From positions 1,530,773-1,594,772 of the forward strand of contig NZ_JAKUKE010000001.1 in assembly GCF_024197615.1 (NCBI RefSeq): DNA of 64,000 bases, given 5' to 3'. The notes beneath the pieces are model-generated. The model ran no database searches. It was not told where the DNA came from and worked only from the letters and a program-made list of their open reading frames with translations. The translations under genes were made by a program, and so were the position numbers. Source of the stretch: Desulfuromonas sp. KJ2020. GTDB taxonomy: Bacteria; Desulfobacterota; Desulfuromonadia; Desulfuromonadales; SZUA-540. This document shows positions 1 to 9,449 of this stretch, piece by piece. How positions within the stretch are numbered: the stretch's first letter is position 1; every line of letters begins with the position of its first letter.

Positions 1-7
1 ATTCCGG

Positions 8-1360
8 TTACCGGGTGAATGCCGTTGTTATCCTTGTCGCCGTGAGTTCTTGAGCGGTCGCTGTCAACTTGCGCTTCACACTCTGGATCGCCTTCTGATA
101 CCTGAGAACCTCTGGTGCCAGCTGTGCTGCCCGTTGATATTCCTGTAAGGCTTTATGCAGATTGCCGTTTTTCTCGTCCGATCTGCCAAGCCAATAGATC
201 GCTGAAGCGTTGTTCGGAAATTTCCTGACGTTTAGATTGGCGATTTCCGCGCTGCCCTGTAAATGATCCGCCGCCCGTCTTTCATTTCCCATCAACTCGT
301 AAGTTTCCACCAGGGAAAGATGTGACGCAACGCTGAGCGGCTGCCTGGCGAGAGTATCAAGGTCCACCTGTTCTGCCTTTTCAAGGAAATTGCGGGCCAA
401 CTGTGGATCGTTCAATTTGGTGTAGCAAACAAACAGATTGCGTAACGCCGAAGCGTTATTCGGTTCCTCTTTATGCACCAGCAGATATAATTGCGCGGCG
501 CTGTCCCATTGTTCAAAACGCTTGTAGCGATCGGCAAACTTCTCCACACCATTATAGAATCGGGCTTGCATTTTCGGTTTCATGGTGGGTGCGTAATAGC
601 CTGCGGTGGTGGCAAAAAAGGCGAGAAGAGTTACACCCAGGACCAATGAAACGGTTTGCCAGGCCAGCTGCTTCGAATCCGCCGCAGGCCATTCGGGAAT
701 ATTCCTAAGTTCCTGCTGTTGACGCGTGGCAAGCAAAAAATTGAAGGACATGATGGCCAGCGCCAGCGGGATCAGTACTTCAGCAATTTCAGCCTCGTTG
801 AACTGAAGAAGTCCAAGCTCAAGCCCGGCGCTGAACACAAAAAAGGGCCAGAGGTAAAGCGGCGGGTGTGGCAAGCCTTTATTGCTGAACCAGAGAGCCA
901 ATCTCCAGCGTAAACCCAAAAGAAGAGGGAACAGTAACCCATAAAAGACCAACCCCAGTGCAATCAAATATTCCATCGATTGCTTCAATGAGGTCTCGAT
1001 GGGACCGGTAAAAAAATTATGCAGGTTGGTTTCATTTTGCAGATTGTGTGTTCGAAAAAAATCGGGCGTTGTCAGGTTGAAGATTCTTTGTCCCCAGGAA
1101 ATCTCTTCACCGACAACATAGAAGCAGGCCAATGCCAAAATCGCAAAGAAGGGACGGTAATTCGACTTGCCGCAGGCAATCCGGACCGAGAGCAGCATGG
1201 TTGTGACAAAAAGAAAGACTTGGGCCCACTCGCCGACCAGATCCTCGTAAGTCGCAACGATATAGGCCAGGGGAAACCTTGCTGCCATGAGAAAATAACC
1301 ACCGGCAATAACGACAAACAATCCCCAGGCAACAAGTTTGTGTGGTTTTGTCAGTTTCAT
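8..1360 (-). CDS. Polytopic membrane protein with C-terminal TPR repeats
   Basis: 450 residues. About seven hydrophobic segments fill residues 1-260 (the first near residues 10-30, the last near 235-255). A soluble tail from about residue 265 contains TPR-like helices; the clearest repeat is near residues 385-420, with the pattern A-x-YWLGR and ALQEYQRAAQLAP. The membrane part has an EEISWGQR motif near residue 85 that I have seen in uncharacterised bacterial membrane proteins but cannot tie to a function. The tail probably mediates protein contacts. The gene is leftward and its stop is 8 bases from the window edge. A GGAG-like site precedes the chosen ATG. Function unknown. Confidence 0.75.
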   Translation of the reverse strand: MKLTKPHKLVAWGLFVVIAGGYFLMAARFPLAYIVATYEDLVGEWAQVFLFVTTMLLSVRIACGKSNYRPFFAILALACFYVVGEEISWGQRIFNLTTPDFFRTHNLQNETNLHNFFTGPIETSLKQSMEYLIALGLVFYGLLFPLLLGLRWRLALWFSNKGLPHPPLYLWPFFVFSAGLELGLLQFNEAEIAEVLIPLALAIMSFNFLLATRQQQELRNIPEWPAADSKQLAWQTVSLVLGVTLLAFFATTAGYYAPTMKPKMQARFYNGVEKFADRYKRFEQWDSAAQLYLLVHKEEPNNASALRNLFVCYTKLNDPQLARNFLEKAEQVDLDTLARQPLSVASHLSLVETYELMGNERRAADHLQGSAEIANLNVRKFPNNASAIYWLGRSDEKNGNLHKALQEYQRAAQLAPEVLRYQKAIQSVKRKLTATAQELTATRITTAFTR

Positions 1361-1452
1361 GGTGGTTCTCCCGAAATGAGTATCCTGTCACCACCTCTAC
1401 GATGGTCTTGCCGATGCCGAATGGCCCGGGGGAGCGCTGGTCTGTGCCGTCT

Positions 1453-1492
1453 TTTCTGGCGGCTGCCGGACAGTTCCGGCAGCCGCCCAGAA
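1453..1492. terminator. GC-rich hairpin between two leftward genes
   Basis: An inverted repeat pairs 1455-1470 with 1475-1491 around a 4-base loop, with one bulged G. It lies just past the 3' end of the gene at 1506-1913. There is no clear U-run on the left side, so it may be a transcript-stabilising or factor-dependent stop structure rather than a classical intrinsic terminator. Confidence 0.45.
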
Positions 1493-1505
1493 TCAGCTCG
1501 AACTG

Positions 1506-1913
1506 TTAGCGGTGATCGCTGTCGGCGTCACTATCGCTATCACTGTCACTGTCGTGATGGTGATCTACGAAATCATAAGTCGGAACTTCAGAATTCGGGC
1601 AATCGCCATTCACTTCAACCTTGGCCTGCCAGTAGACACCTGTCGCGTAACCGGGGGCATTCCAGGTGTACTCTACCGCGGTGGTACGCCCTTCACTCAA
1701 CCAGGCTTCTTTGCAGAGCTGGCCGATCTTGACCCCGGCATTGTCGAAACCTGTCATTTTGACAGCGGCCCGAACACTTTGAGACGTCGTATTCTTTACC
1801 GAAGCCTTGACGGTTGCAGCCTGGTTGAGTTTCACCTGGGTTCCGGCGTGAGCCAGAGGGATGCTTACGAAGGCGATGAGCATCGCCAGTAAAATCAGTT
1901 TTGCTGTTTTCAT
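1506..1913 (-). CDS. Small secreted protein with Asp-Ser repeat tail
   Basis: 135 residues. Residues 1-23 are a clear Sec signal peptide ending in PLAHA. The mature part is a beta-rich domain of about 90 residues with two cysteines that could form a disulfide. The last 18 residues are three histidines followed by alternating Asp and Ser. Such acidic or histidine-rich tails can bind divalent cations, but this is inference. The gene lies 53 bases downstream of the secreted protein gene at 1967-3400 in the same direction, so the two are probably cotranscribed. I do not recognise the family. Confidence 0.7.
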   Translation of the reverse strand: MKTAKLILLAMLIAFVSIPLAHAGTQVKLNQAATVKASVKNTTSQSVRAAVKMTGFDNAGVKIGQLCKEAWLSEGRTTAVEYTWNAPGYATGVYWQAKVEVNGDCPNSEVPTYDFVDHHHDSDSDSDSDADSDHR

Positions 1914-1966
1914 CTTTTCCTCCAGATAGTTCGTATCGCGTTACAGGATTCGTTGATTCAACCCAC

Positions 1967-3400
1967 TTACTGAACAACCGCCGTCGGGGCCTCGATGAAG
2001 ACAATAAAGTCTTCCGGAGCCGCGGTGCCCGGCTCAGTCGAAGCGGTTGCGGCGTCGAAGGTCGGGGTGATGCGAATGGTGAAACTCGCGTTGCCGTTGC
2101 CATCAGCAGTCGGCCAGTTGTCAGCATTGCCCAGTGAGATAAAGGTGTTGATATTCACGTTGGCAAAATCGTCGATATCGCCGGGAATCCAGAGGGGATT
2201 GCTGTCCCAGGAAGCGACAACATCAGCTGGAATCACCGTACGGTTCAGGGCCGGATTCAACGGGTCGATGCCGGCAGAGGGAGCAATGGTCCACGTGCCG
2301 TCACCGTTGTCAACCGGGACCAGCGACGAACGATAGGTGACCCATTCACCCTGGCAACCTTCTGCGGCATTAACCTGGGCTACTTCCTCGTTAAAGGCGC
2401 CATCGCAATGCCCCATGAGGGCATTATCCGTGTAAACGATGCCGTCCATATCAAAGTAGATTGCACCTTTGAGATTGTTCGAAGGCATCCACTCACCGAA
2501 CAGGTCCTGATGCACCGGATGCATGCCGACCGTGCGGATAAAGGTTTCGCCGGCCTCAAGAGCAAAGTTGGCGCGAACGTAAGGGTTGAAGTAGCCGGCC
2601 GAGGTGTGGTGTTTGTCCGGTGCGCCGAACAGGCCGTGCGCCAGCAGTGAATCGAGTTCGCCCTGATTGGCCATGCTGCTCGCAGTCGGAATGTCGTTGC
2701 TGTGTTTGGTCCCGTTCTTCAAAGCGAAGGCCAGTCCCTGTCCCGGCTGGGCTTCAGTGAAGACCCCGTTGATCAGGAAGCCGAGCTGCTGGGTGTAACC
2801 GGAGACACGCTGTCCGGTCTGATTGCCATACTTCTGCAGGATACGGTAGAGATCTTCCTGGCCGTTGGCGCTGACGTTGAAAGTCAAATCTACGGGAGCG
2901 TCGAGAACATAACTGACAACCTTGAAGCGCTTGCTTGACTGCCAGGGGTCAGAACATTGCTTGAGATCAACCCCCCACCAATCGCTCATCTGGGTTGCAC
3001 TGGGTGTTGAGTCGGGGTTCCAACCGGCAGACATGATGCAGTTGTCGCCCGTCACATCATCGCCGGTCACGATGCTGAGACCGGGACCCTGGGTGTCGCG
3101 CTCCTTCCAGGTCATGGCCCCGTTTGGTAACAGAGTTGTTCCGCCGGCATACTTGGAGTAACCACTCGGCATAAAACCGCCCTCAGCGACGGCACCTGTG
3201 TTCGGGTCAAGCAGGGACCCGGGTTCAACATAGTTGTACTGGTCAAAAACAAAACCGGGATCAGTAACATTGGTCGGGGCTCCTGGGGTTGCATTAGCCA
3301 TGTCCCAACTGGTAATCACTGCGGCCTGAGAAAAACCGGCCGTTCCAAAGAGGGCTATTAAAGCCCAGGCAAACGTAAAGAACCTCTTTCTGCATTTCAT
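1967..3400 (-). CDS. Large secreted protein of unknown function
   Basis: 477 residues with a Sec signal peptide (residues 1-26, cleavage after FSQA). The mature protein is rich in Asn, Gly, Asp and Trp and looks like an extracellular beta-sandwich protein. It has few cysteines, including C-I-M and K-Q-C contexts near residues 120-150. No C-terminal anchor or transmembrane segment is visible; the protein ends in APTAVVQ, so it is probably released or periplasmic. It heads a two-gene leftward unit with the small Asp-Ser-tailed secreted protein. A GGAGGCACATCC stretch precedes the ATG and supports the start. No family assigned. Confidence 0.7.
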   Translation of the reverse strand: MKCRKRFFTFAWALIALFGTAGFSQAAVITSWDMANATPGAPTNVTDPGFVFDQYNYVEPGSLLDPNTGAVAEGGFMPSGYSKYAGGTTLLPNGAMTWKERDTQGPGLSIVTGDDVTGDNCIMSAGWNPDSTPSATQMSDWWGVDLKQCSDPWQSSKRFKVVSYVLDAPVDLTFNVSANGQEDLYRILQKYGNQTGQRVSGYTQQLGFLINGVFTEAQPGQGLAFALKNGTKHSNDIPTASSMANQGELDSLLAHGLFGAPDKHHTSAGYFNPYVRANFALEAGETFIRTVGMHPVHQDLFGEWMPSNNLKGAIYFDMDGIVYTDNALMGHCDGAFNEEVAQVNAAEGCQGEWVTYRSSLVPVDNGDGTWTIAPSAGIDPLNPALNRTVIPADVVASWDSNPLWIPGDIDDFANVNINTFISLGNADNWPTADGNGNASFTIRITPTFDAATASTEPGTAAPEDFIVFIEAPTAVVQ

Positions 3401-3999
3401 TGGATGTGCCTCCTGTGCTGTGTTGCTCCATTTGAAGTCTGTTCGGGCTGACCATTAGCCCTTGAATGTCGAATGCTCCGGTGCCGGGAAACCAGATCCC
3501 GTCCCCAGAAACGTTCGATACACCCTGCAGGATGTTTCTACATAACGTTGACGGTGTTTCGGCCGATACATAGCATCGGCTATGCCAGCCTTTTGATGGA
3601 TAACGAATGCGCGTCGATGGACGGAGTTTTGTTGAGAAATGTCATCGGAAAAGCGGTTGGTGAAAGCTGGGTGATGTGTTGCGGTAAGTGTTTAGAAAAT
3701 GAAGAGGTTTTTTTTCCGCCGAAATCCATGTTGAGAGGGGAGCCGCTGGGGGTTTTGTGGGGAATTCCCCTTATGTGACATTAATTATCGTTAAATGTTT
3801 ACACGCAGGACTCACAGAGGTATCAGCGCTGGTGAATTCCCCTGAGGTAGGGTGAAAACACCATTGGGTTTGATTAATTTTGAATTTTGCCCATAAAAAG
3901 GAAGGGTGATGTGGCAGATGGGTTGTCCGTCTTTCTTGCGCCGGCATGTCGCCTCTGCTAGCATGCAGCGTCCTTGAACGAAAAGGGAGGTGAAACGGC
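3401..3999. other. Gene-poor intergenic stretch
   Basis: About 600 bases between the leftward secreted-protein operon and slyX. I see a promoter-like pair TTGACG (3548-3553) and TAGCAT (3571-3576), 17 bases apart, on the plus strand. The spacer and -10 region carry interlocked small inverted repeats (GCCGAT/ATCGGC and CATAGC/GCTATG). A 60-codon frame from 3596 to 3778 follows, but it has no ribosome site and no recognisable product, so I do not call it a gene. The segment 3774-3900 is AT-rich and otherwise featureless. Confidence 0.4.
3936..3964 (+). promoter_or_regulatory. Possible sigma-70 promoter for slyX
   Basis: TTGCGC (3936-3941) and TAGCAT (3959-3964) are separated by 17 bases and lie 36 bases upstream of the slyX start. 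The match is moderate. Confidence 0.4.
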
Positions 4000-4203
4000 A
4001 TGAGGCACGATGTGGAGAACATTCAGGAGCGTCTGGTTGAACTGGAAATACGCTATACCCACCTGTCGCAACAAGCAGAAGAGCTCAATGAGGAGGTGAT
4101 TCTCTGTCACCGGCGTCTCGATGGGCTGGAGCGTGAAAATCGCCGTCTACGGGACGCCCTGAAATCCCTGGCGCCCGACACTCCCGAATCGCCGGACGAA
4201 TGA
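4000..4203 (+). CDS. slyX: SlyX-family coiled-coil protein
   Basis: 67 residues, the usual size of SlyX. Almost the whole protein is heptad-patterned (LEIRYTHLSQQAEELN, RRLDGLERENRRL), so it should form a parallel or antiparallel coiled coil. The acidic, proline-containing tail (PDTPESPDE) is typical of the family. SlyX function is not well established. An AGGGAGG site precedes the ATG. The stop overlaps the start of the radical SAM gene (ATGA at 4200), which shows translational coupling. Confidence 0.8.
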   Translation: MRHDVENIQERLVELEIRYTHLSQQAEELNEEVILCHRRLDGLERENRRLRDALKSLAPDTPESPDE

Positions 4204-5813
4204 GTCGGGGGGCCGGGCAGGATCTGCTGCTCATCCACCCACCGGCCGCCAAGCCGGCCGAGCCTCCTCTAGGGCTGGCGGCCCTGCTGGGTCATCTGCG
4301 CGGTCACGGTTTTATGGTGGCCGCGCTGGACGCCAACCTGGAGGCGTACCTCTATCTGCTTGAAACCTCCCGGCTGGAAGGGGCGCTGGGGCCTGCGCCT
4401 TGCCGCGCCCTGCAGCGGGCCGTCCGCCATGCCCGTACCTCCCTCGACCTGCTGCGTTCCCCTCAGTCCCTGCAGAACTTTGCCCGTTACTCCACGGCGG
4501 TGCATCATCTCAACCAGGCTCTGTCCGTCTACACCGGGGAGGGGGGGCGGGAGCGCCTGACCCTGGGGGATTACCAGCACGGGGACCTTTCCGAGTTCTC
4601 TCCTGATGACCTCGAACGGGTGGCCGCGGGTGAAGTATCTACGCTCTTTGCTTCGTACTTCCGTGAGCAGGTGCTGCCGCAGCTCGAAGTGCAGCGGCCG
4701 CGCTGGGTGGCCCTCTCCGTCAATTATCGCCACCAGGTGCTGCCCGCCTTCGAACTGGCGGGTATGATCCGCCGGCGGCTTCCCGACATCGGCCTGGTGG
4801 GTGGGGGAGGGATGTTCACCTCCTGGAAGCCGTTTCTGCAGCAGAACCGGCGGCACTTTACCTGCTTCGACCACATTGGCTTCGGCCCCGGCGAGGCGGT
4901 GCTGGGCCGGCTGCTGGACGGTCCGAACCCGGCTGGCGCCTATGACCTGGAGGATCCGTCCTCAATCGCCTTCACGCCGGATTACAGCTTCGCTCCCCTC
5001 GTCCGCTACCTCTCTCCCGTGCCGGTACTGCCTCTAGCCGCCTCTCGCGGCTGTTACTGGCAGAAATGTCTGTTCTGCCCCGAGGCCACCTCTCCGACCC
5101 ATCCCTGGGCGACGGTGGGGGACGCCGACTTTGTGCCCTGGCTGCTGGAATTGAGTGCCCGCTACGGCACGAAGCATCTTCATCTCTCCGACAACGCCAT
5201 CCCGCCGCGCCTGCTCAGGGCGATGGCCGCACGAGCGGCCGAGATGGCCGCGCTGCGCTGGCATGGCTTTGTGCGCTTCGAGAAAGCCCTCCTCGACCCT
5301 CACCTCGTGCAGGCTTTGGCCGCCGGCGGCTGCCGTATGCTGCAGCTGGGGCTTGAAAGCGGCTCCCAGGCCGTACTCGACCGTCTGGGTAAGGGGACTC
5401 GCCTGGCCGATGTCTCGGTGATTTTGCGCAACCTGCAGCGCGCCGGCATCGCCACCTATGTCTATATCATGCTCGGCACCCCCGGCGAGACCGAAGCCGA
5501 TGCCGAAGCGACCCGACGTTTTCTCGAAGAGCACGCCGAGGCCGTGACCTTTCTCAATATCGCCATCATGAACTTGCCGCGCCAGTCGGAGATGCTGATC
5601 CGTCCCGACGACTTCGGCATCGAAGGCACCAGCCTCCCCACGGACAGCGAATCCCTGGGGCTTTACGAGACCTTTGAGGCGACTTCCGGCTGGGGGCGCC
5701 GGGAGGCCCGCCGGTTTCTGCAGCAGCGCCTGCTGGCCTCGCCAGCGGTGCGGGCCATGGTCAACCGGGTGCCCCCCCTCTTTACCTCCAGTCATGCCTT
5801 CCTGTTTTGCTGA
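4200..5813 (+). CDS. Cobalamin-binding-type radical SAM protein
   Basis: 537 residues. The N-terminal part (about 1-230) resembles the B12-binding Rossmann domain of class B radical SAM enzymes, with LLIHPP at residues 11-16 and PLGLAALLG. The radical SAM core follows, with cluster cysteines C285, C290 and C293 in a CX4CX2C pattern (GCYWQKCLFC), a known variant of CX3CX2C. Later core motifs include LGLESG and MLGTPGETE. Such enzymes usually perform methylation or radical rearrangements; the substrate here cannot be told. The gene overlaps slyX by 4 bases. Confidence 0.8.
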   Translation: MSRGAGQDLLLIHPPAAKPAEPPLGLAALLGHLRGHGFMVAALDANLEAYLYLLETSRLEGALGPAPCRALQRAVRHARTSLDLLRSPQSLQNFARYSTAVHHLNQALSVYTGEGGRERLTLGDYQHGDLSEFSPDDLERVAAGEVSTLFASYFREQVLPQLEVQRPRWVALSVNYRHQVLPAFELAGMIRRRLPDIGLVGGGGMFTSWKPFLQQNRRHFTCFDHIGFGPGEAVLGRLLDGPNPAGAYDLEDPSSIAFTPDYSFAPLVRYLSPVPVLPLAASRGCYWQKCLFCPEATSPTHPWATVGDADFVPWLLELSARYGTKHLHLSDNAIPPRLLRAMAARAAEMAALRWHGFVRFEKALLDPHLVQALAAGGCRMLQLGLESGSQAVLDRLGKGTRLADVSVILRNLQRAGIATYVYIMLGTPGETEADAEATRRFLEEHAEAVTFLNIAIMNLPRQSEMLIRPDDFGIEGTSLPTDSESLGLYETFEATSGWGRREARRFLQQRLLASPAVRAMVNRVPPLFTSSHAFLFC

Positions 5814-5821
5814 ACGGGCCA

Positions 5822-5850
5822 TTGACAGGGCGTTTTTGGGGGTGTTAGTC
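5822..5850 (+). promoter_or_regulatory. Sigma-70-like promoter for mgtE
   Basis: TTGACA (5822-5827) and TTAGTC (5845-5850) with a 17-base spacer, 45 bases before the mgtE start. The short leader leaves no room for an M-box magnesium riboswitch. Confidence 0.45.
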
Positions 5851-5894
5851 TTAACCGCTTAGGTTCCCGACACCCGACGAGGAGGAAAAAGATC

Positions 5895-7250
5895 ATGGAT
5901 AAAAAGCTGGAGATGCTCCTCGATACGGTAAGAAAACTGATTCGCCGGGGGGCCTACCCCAATCTCACCAAGGTGATCGCCAAGACCCATCCCGTCGATA
6001 TCGCCCACCTGTTCCGCTATCTCGACCTGAAGGAACAACGCATCCTCTTCAATCTCATCGAGGAGGCCGAGACCGCGGCCTACGTCCTCTCCGAGCTGGA
6101 ACACAGCGTCGGCGCCCAACTGCTTGAGCAGATCGAGACGGAGACGATCACCGAAGTTCTGCAGGAGATGCCCTACGACGACGCCGTCGACATCATCCGC
6201 AATATGCCCGAGGAGCTGGCCGAAGAGATCCTCAACATCATGCAGGATGAGCACTCGGAGGAGATCGAGCAGCTCCTGCGCTACGACGAGGACACGGCCG
6301 GCGGCATCATGTCGACGGAGATCTTCTCTCTCAGCCAGGATCTCACCGTCAAGAAAGCCGTCGAGTCGCTGCAGCAGGCCGAGGACGTGGAGATGGTCTT
6401 CTACCTTTACGTCACGGACGAACACAATCACCTGGTCGGGGTGCTTTCTTTGCGTCAACTGCTGACCGTGCCGCCGTCGACCCTGCTCAAGGACATCATG
6501 ATCCGCGACGTTATCAGCGTTCGTACTGACATGGACCAGGAAGAGGTTGCCCTGCTTGTCGCCAAGTACAACATTCTGGCCATCCCCGTCGTGGATGACG
6601 GCAACAAGCTCATGGGGATTATCACTGTCGATGACGTGATCGACGTCATGCGGCAGGAGGCCACCGAGGACATCTACAAGATGGCCGGCGCCAGTGAGGA
6701 AGAGCTGCTGTACGGGTACAAGTCGTTCAAGATCGCCCGCCTGCGCCTACCCTGGCTGGTGACCAACCTCTTCGGCGGCGTCGTCACCGGCTATCTGATG
6801 TGGCGCTTCAAGGCCACCCTCGAACAGGTCATCGCCCTCATCTCCTTCATCCCGGTCATCACCGGTATGGGCGGCAACGTTGGCGGGCAGTCCGCGACCA
6901 TCGTCGTGCGCGGCTTTGCCACGGGGCGCATCGATTTCTCGACCCTGCGCCAGGTTTTTTTCAAGGAACTGCGCGTGGGCATGATCATGGGGGCCGTCTG
7001 CGGCCTGGTCGTCGGCCTGGTCGCTTTTATCTGGCACCACAATGTCTATCTGGGCCTGGTCGTCGGTCTGGCCATGGTCACCGCCATGACCGTGGCGGCT
7101 ACCATGGGGGTGATTGCAACCTCCTTCTTCAAGAAAATCGGCATCGATCCGGCCATCGCCTCCAGCCCCTTCGTGCAGACCGCCAACGACATCACCGGCA
7201 TCCTGATCTATTTCGGCACCGCCACCATGTTTCTCCGTTATCTCGCCTAG
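5895..7250 (+). CDS. mgtE: MgtE-family magnesium transporter
   Basis: 451 residues, the normal length for MgtE, a gated Mg2+ channel of the inner membrane. Order of domains: cytoplasmic helical N domain (about 25-130, including HPVDIAHLFRYL and YDDAVDIIRNMP), a pair of CBS domains (about 135-255, including EDTAGGIMSTE and IPVVDDGNKLMGIITVDDV), a connecting helix, and five transmembrane helices (about 285-451). The pore motif region PVITGMGGNVGGQSAT is intact. A strong GAGGAGG site precedes the ATG. Magnesium binding between N and CBS domains is known to close the pore in this family. Confidence 0.93.
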   Translation: MDKKLEMLLDTVRKLIRRGAYPNLTKVIAKTHPVDIAHLFRYLDLKEQRILFNLIEEAETAAYVLSELEHSVGAQLLEQIETETITEVLQEMPYDDAVDIIRNMPEELAEEILNIMQDEHSEEIEQLLRYDEDTAGGIMSTEIFSLSQDLTVKKAVESLQQAEDVEMVFYLYVTDEHNHLVGVLSLRQLLTVPPSTLLKDIMIRDVISVRTDMDQEEVALLVAKYNILAIPVVDDGNKLMGIITVDDVIDVMRQEATEDIYKMAGASEEELLYGYKSFKIARLRLPWLVTNLFGGVVTGYLMWRFKATLEQVIALISFIPVITGMGGNVGGQSATIVVRGFATGRIDFSTLRQVFFKELRVGMIMGAVCGLVVGLVAFIWHHNVYLGLVVGLAMVTAMTVAATMGVIATSFFKKIGIDPAIASSPFVQTANDITGILIYFGTATMFLRYLA

Positions 7251-7263
7251 GACTGCTATCGCC

Positions 7264-9375
7264 ATGACGGACTCCCTCTTTTTTGCGGACTCCGCCCGCC
7301 AACTACCCACGGGGCAGGATTTGCACCAATGGTGGGACAATCTGCGGACGATCCTCAACAACGTGCAGGAAGCCATTTTTATTCAGGATCTGGAGGGGCG
7401 GATTGTCGACCTGAACGATCAGGCTCTTCGACTGTTCCGTTTGCAGCGGGAAGAAGCGCTGGGCCGGAAGATTCAGGATGACTTCTGCGCCACCGACTCG
7501 CCAATCGAGCAGTTGTCTGTCATCTGGCAAGAGGTGGTCGACGGCCAGGACAGGCGGCTGGAGTGGCTGGCCCGCCGTCCTGGCGATGGCGGCTCCTTTC
7601 CGGTCGAAGTTTTTCTGCGACGGTTGCGGCTGGGGGAGAACGATGCGGTGCTGGCGGTGGTTCGCGATCTTTCCGAACGTTTGTGGTCAGAGGAGAGGAT
7701 GCGTTTGGCCGAGCGGGTGTTCGAAAGCAGTCTGGAGGGGATCGCCATTACGGACTGCCACGGCCTGATTGAGCGGGTGAATCCCGCCTTTACGGAGATT
7801 ACCGGGTACCAGGCGAAAGAAGTGCTGGGCGCCAATCCGCGCATCCTCAAGTCCGATCGTCATCCCCCCGAGTTTTACCGGGATATGTGGCAGGCCCTGC
7901 GGGAAAAAGGCAATTGGCAAGGGGAGATCTGGAACCGCCGTAAAGGCGGCGAGGCCTATCCCGAATGGTTGAGTATTTCGGCGATTACGGACAAAAACGG
8001 CCGGTCGACTCACTATGTTTCCGTCTTTCACGATCTTACCGAGATCAAGCACAAAGATGAGCTCGTCCGTCATCAGGCCTATCACGACGCCCTGACCGGC
8101 CTGCCCAATCACCTGCTCCTGCGCGACCGCCTGACCATCGCCATCAGCCGTTCCCGGCGGGAGGGAAAGGGCCTTGCCGTCTTCTTTCTCGATCTCGACC
8201 ACTTTAAAAAAGTGAATGACAGCTTCGGGCATATCGCGGGAGATATCCTGCTGCAGCAGGTGGCCGCGCGTCTGCAGGATATGGTGCGCAAGGAGGATAC
8301 CCTGGCGCGTATCGGCGGGGATGAGTTCGTGTTGGTGGTGCAGAATATCCACAGTGCCGAGAATGCCGCTCAGGTCGTGCATAAGATCATGACCGATTTG
8401 GCTGGTGTGTTCCAGGTGGGCGAGCAGGAAATTTTCACGGGCGCCAGCATTGGCATCAGCCTTTTTCCCCATGACGGCGACGACCCCGAAAGCCTTATCC
8501 GCAATGCCGAAACGGCCATGTACCGGGCTAAAGACCGGGGGCGCAACAACTATCAGCTTTTTGCGGCCGAAATGAACGAACAGATCACCCGTCGGCTGTT
8601 CTTGGAGAACAATCTGCGCAAGGCCGTGCAGGAGGAGCAGTTTCAACTGTACTACCAGCCGAAGGTGGATTTGAAACGCCGAGAAATAACGGGCATGGAA
8701 GCCCTGGTCCGCTGGTTACAGCCCGATGGGACTATCGTTCCTCCAGACGCGTTCATTCCTGTGGCCGAGGAGACAGGGATGATTATCCCGCTGGGGTACT
8801 GGATTTTACGGGCCGCCTGCCGTCAGATCCGGAAATGGCGGGAGGCGGGGTATGGGACGCTACAGGTATCCGTCAATCTTTCGGCGCAGCAGTTTAAACA
8901 GGTCGATCTGGCCGAGCGCATCCTGTCGATTCTGGCGGAAACAGGGGTCCCTCCCGAAGCCCTGGAGATCGAAGTCACCGAAAGTGTGCTGATGGCCAAC
9001 ATGGAGGAAGCGATCCTGACGCTTGCGCAACTGACCCGTCAGGGCATCCGTGTCGCCCTCGATGATTTCGGGACAGGGTACTCCTCCCTGTATTATCTCA
9101 AGCGACTGCCTATCGCCACCGTCAAGATCGACCGCTCTTTCGTGGCGGATCTGACGACGGACCCCGATGACAACGCCATCGTGTCGGCGATTCTGTCCAT
9201 GGCGGCTGGTCTCAAGCTCCGGGTCGTGGCCGAAGGAGTGGAGATACGCGAACAGCTGGATTTTCTTCGGCAGCACGGCTGCGATGAAATTCAGGGATAC
9301 TTCTTCAGTCGCCCCCTGCCGGCCAAAGAGGCGGGTCGTTGGCTGGAAGAGGGGTTGTGGCGGGATAAACTGTAA
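7264..9375 (+). CDS. PAS-PAS-GGDEF-EAL c-di-GMP signalling protein
   Basis: 703 residues with no transmembrane segment, so a cytoplasmic sensor. Two PAS domains occupy roughly 25-140 and 150-265 (second with [10 protein letters not shown] and [11 protein letters not shown]). The diguanylate cyclase domain has an intact GGDEF at 351-355 and an inhibitory I-site RKED ending five residues before it. The EAL phosphodiesterase domain (about 440-700) has EAL at 479-481 and the later [10 protein letters not shown] loop, so both activities may be functional and the balance cannot be read from sequence. It follows mgtE by 13 bases and may be cotranscribed with it. Confidence 0.9.
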   Translation: MTDSLFFADSARQLPTGQDLHQWWDNLRTILNNVQEAIFIQDLEGRIVDLNDQALRLFRLQREEALGRKIQDDFCATDSPIEQLSVIWQEVVDGQDRRLEWLARRPGDGGSFPVEVFLRRLRLGENDAVLAVVRDLSERLWSEERMRLAERVFESSLEGIAITDCHGLIERVNPAFTEITGYQAKEVLGANPRILKSDRHPPEFYRDMWQALREKGNWQGEIWNRRKGGEAYPEWLSISAITDKNGRSTHYVSVFHDLTEIKHKDELVRHQAYHDALTGLPNHLLLRDRLTIAISRSRREGKGLAVFFLDLDHFKKVNDSFGHIAGDILLQQVAARLQDMVRKEDTLARIGGDEFVLVVQNIHSAENAAQVVHKIMTDLAGVFQVGEQEIFTGASIGISLFPHDGDDPESLIRNAETAMYRAKDRGRNNYQLFAAEMNEQITRRLFLENNLRKAVQEEQFQLYYQPKVDLKRREITGMEALVRWLQPDGTIVPPDAFIPVAEETGMIIPLGYWILRAACRQIRKWREAGYGTLQVSVNLSAQQFKQVDLAERILSILAETGVPPEALEIEVTESVLMANMEEAILTLAQLTRQGIRVALDDFGTGYSSLYYLKRLPIATVKIDRSFVADLTTDPDDNAIVSAILSMAAGLKLRVVAEGVEIREQLDFLRQHGCDEIQGYFFSRPLPAKEAGRWLEEGLWRDKL

Positions 9376-9449
9376 GACCAGTCTGCCAACCGCCGGAGCA
9401 GTGTACGGCAACCGGGCGGCATCGGCATAAAAGGAAGGTTTCTCCGATC

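Noticed and set aside
3473-3778. A 101-codon frame in the 3.4-4.0 kb gap
   Set aside because: No ribosome site, no family and an odd composition; only the downstream part follows a promoter-like pair, too weak to call a gene.
5814-5894. M-box magnesium riboswitch before mgtE
   Set aside because: The leader after the predicted promoter is only about 40 bases, too short for an M-box.
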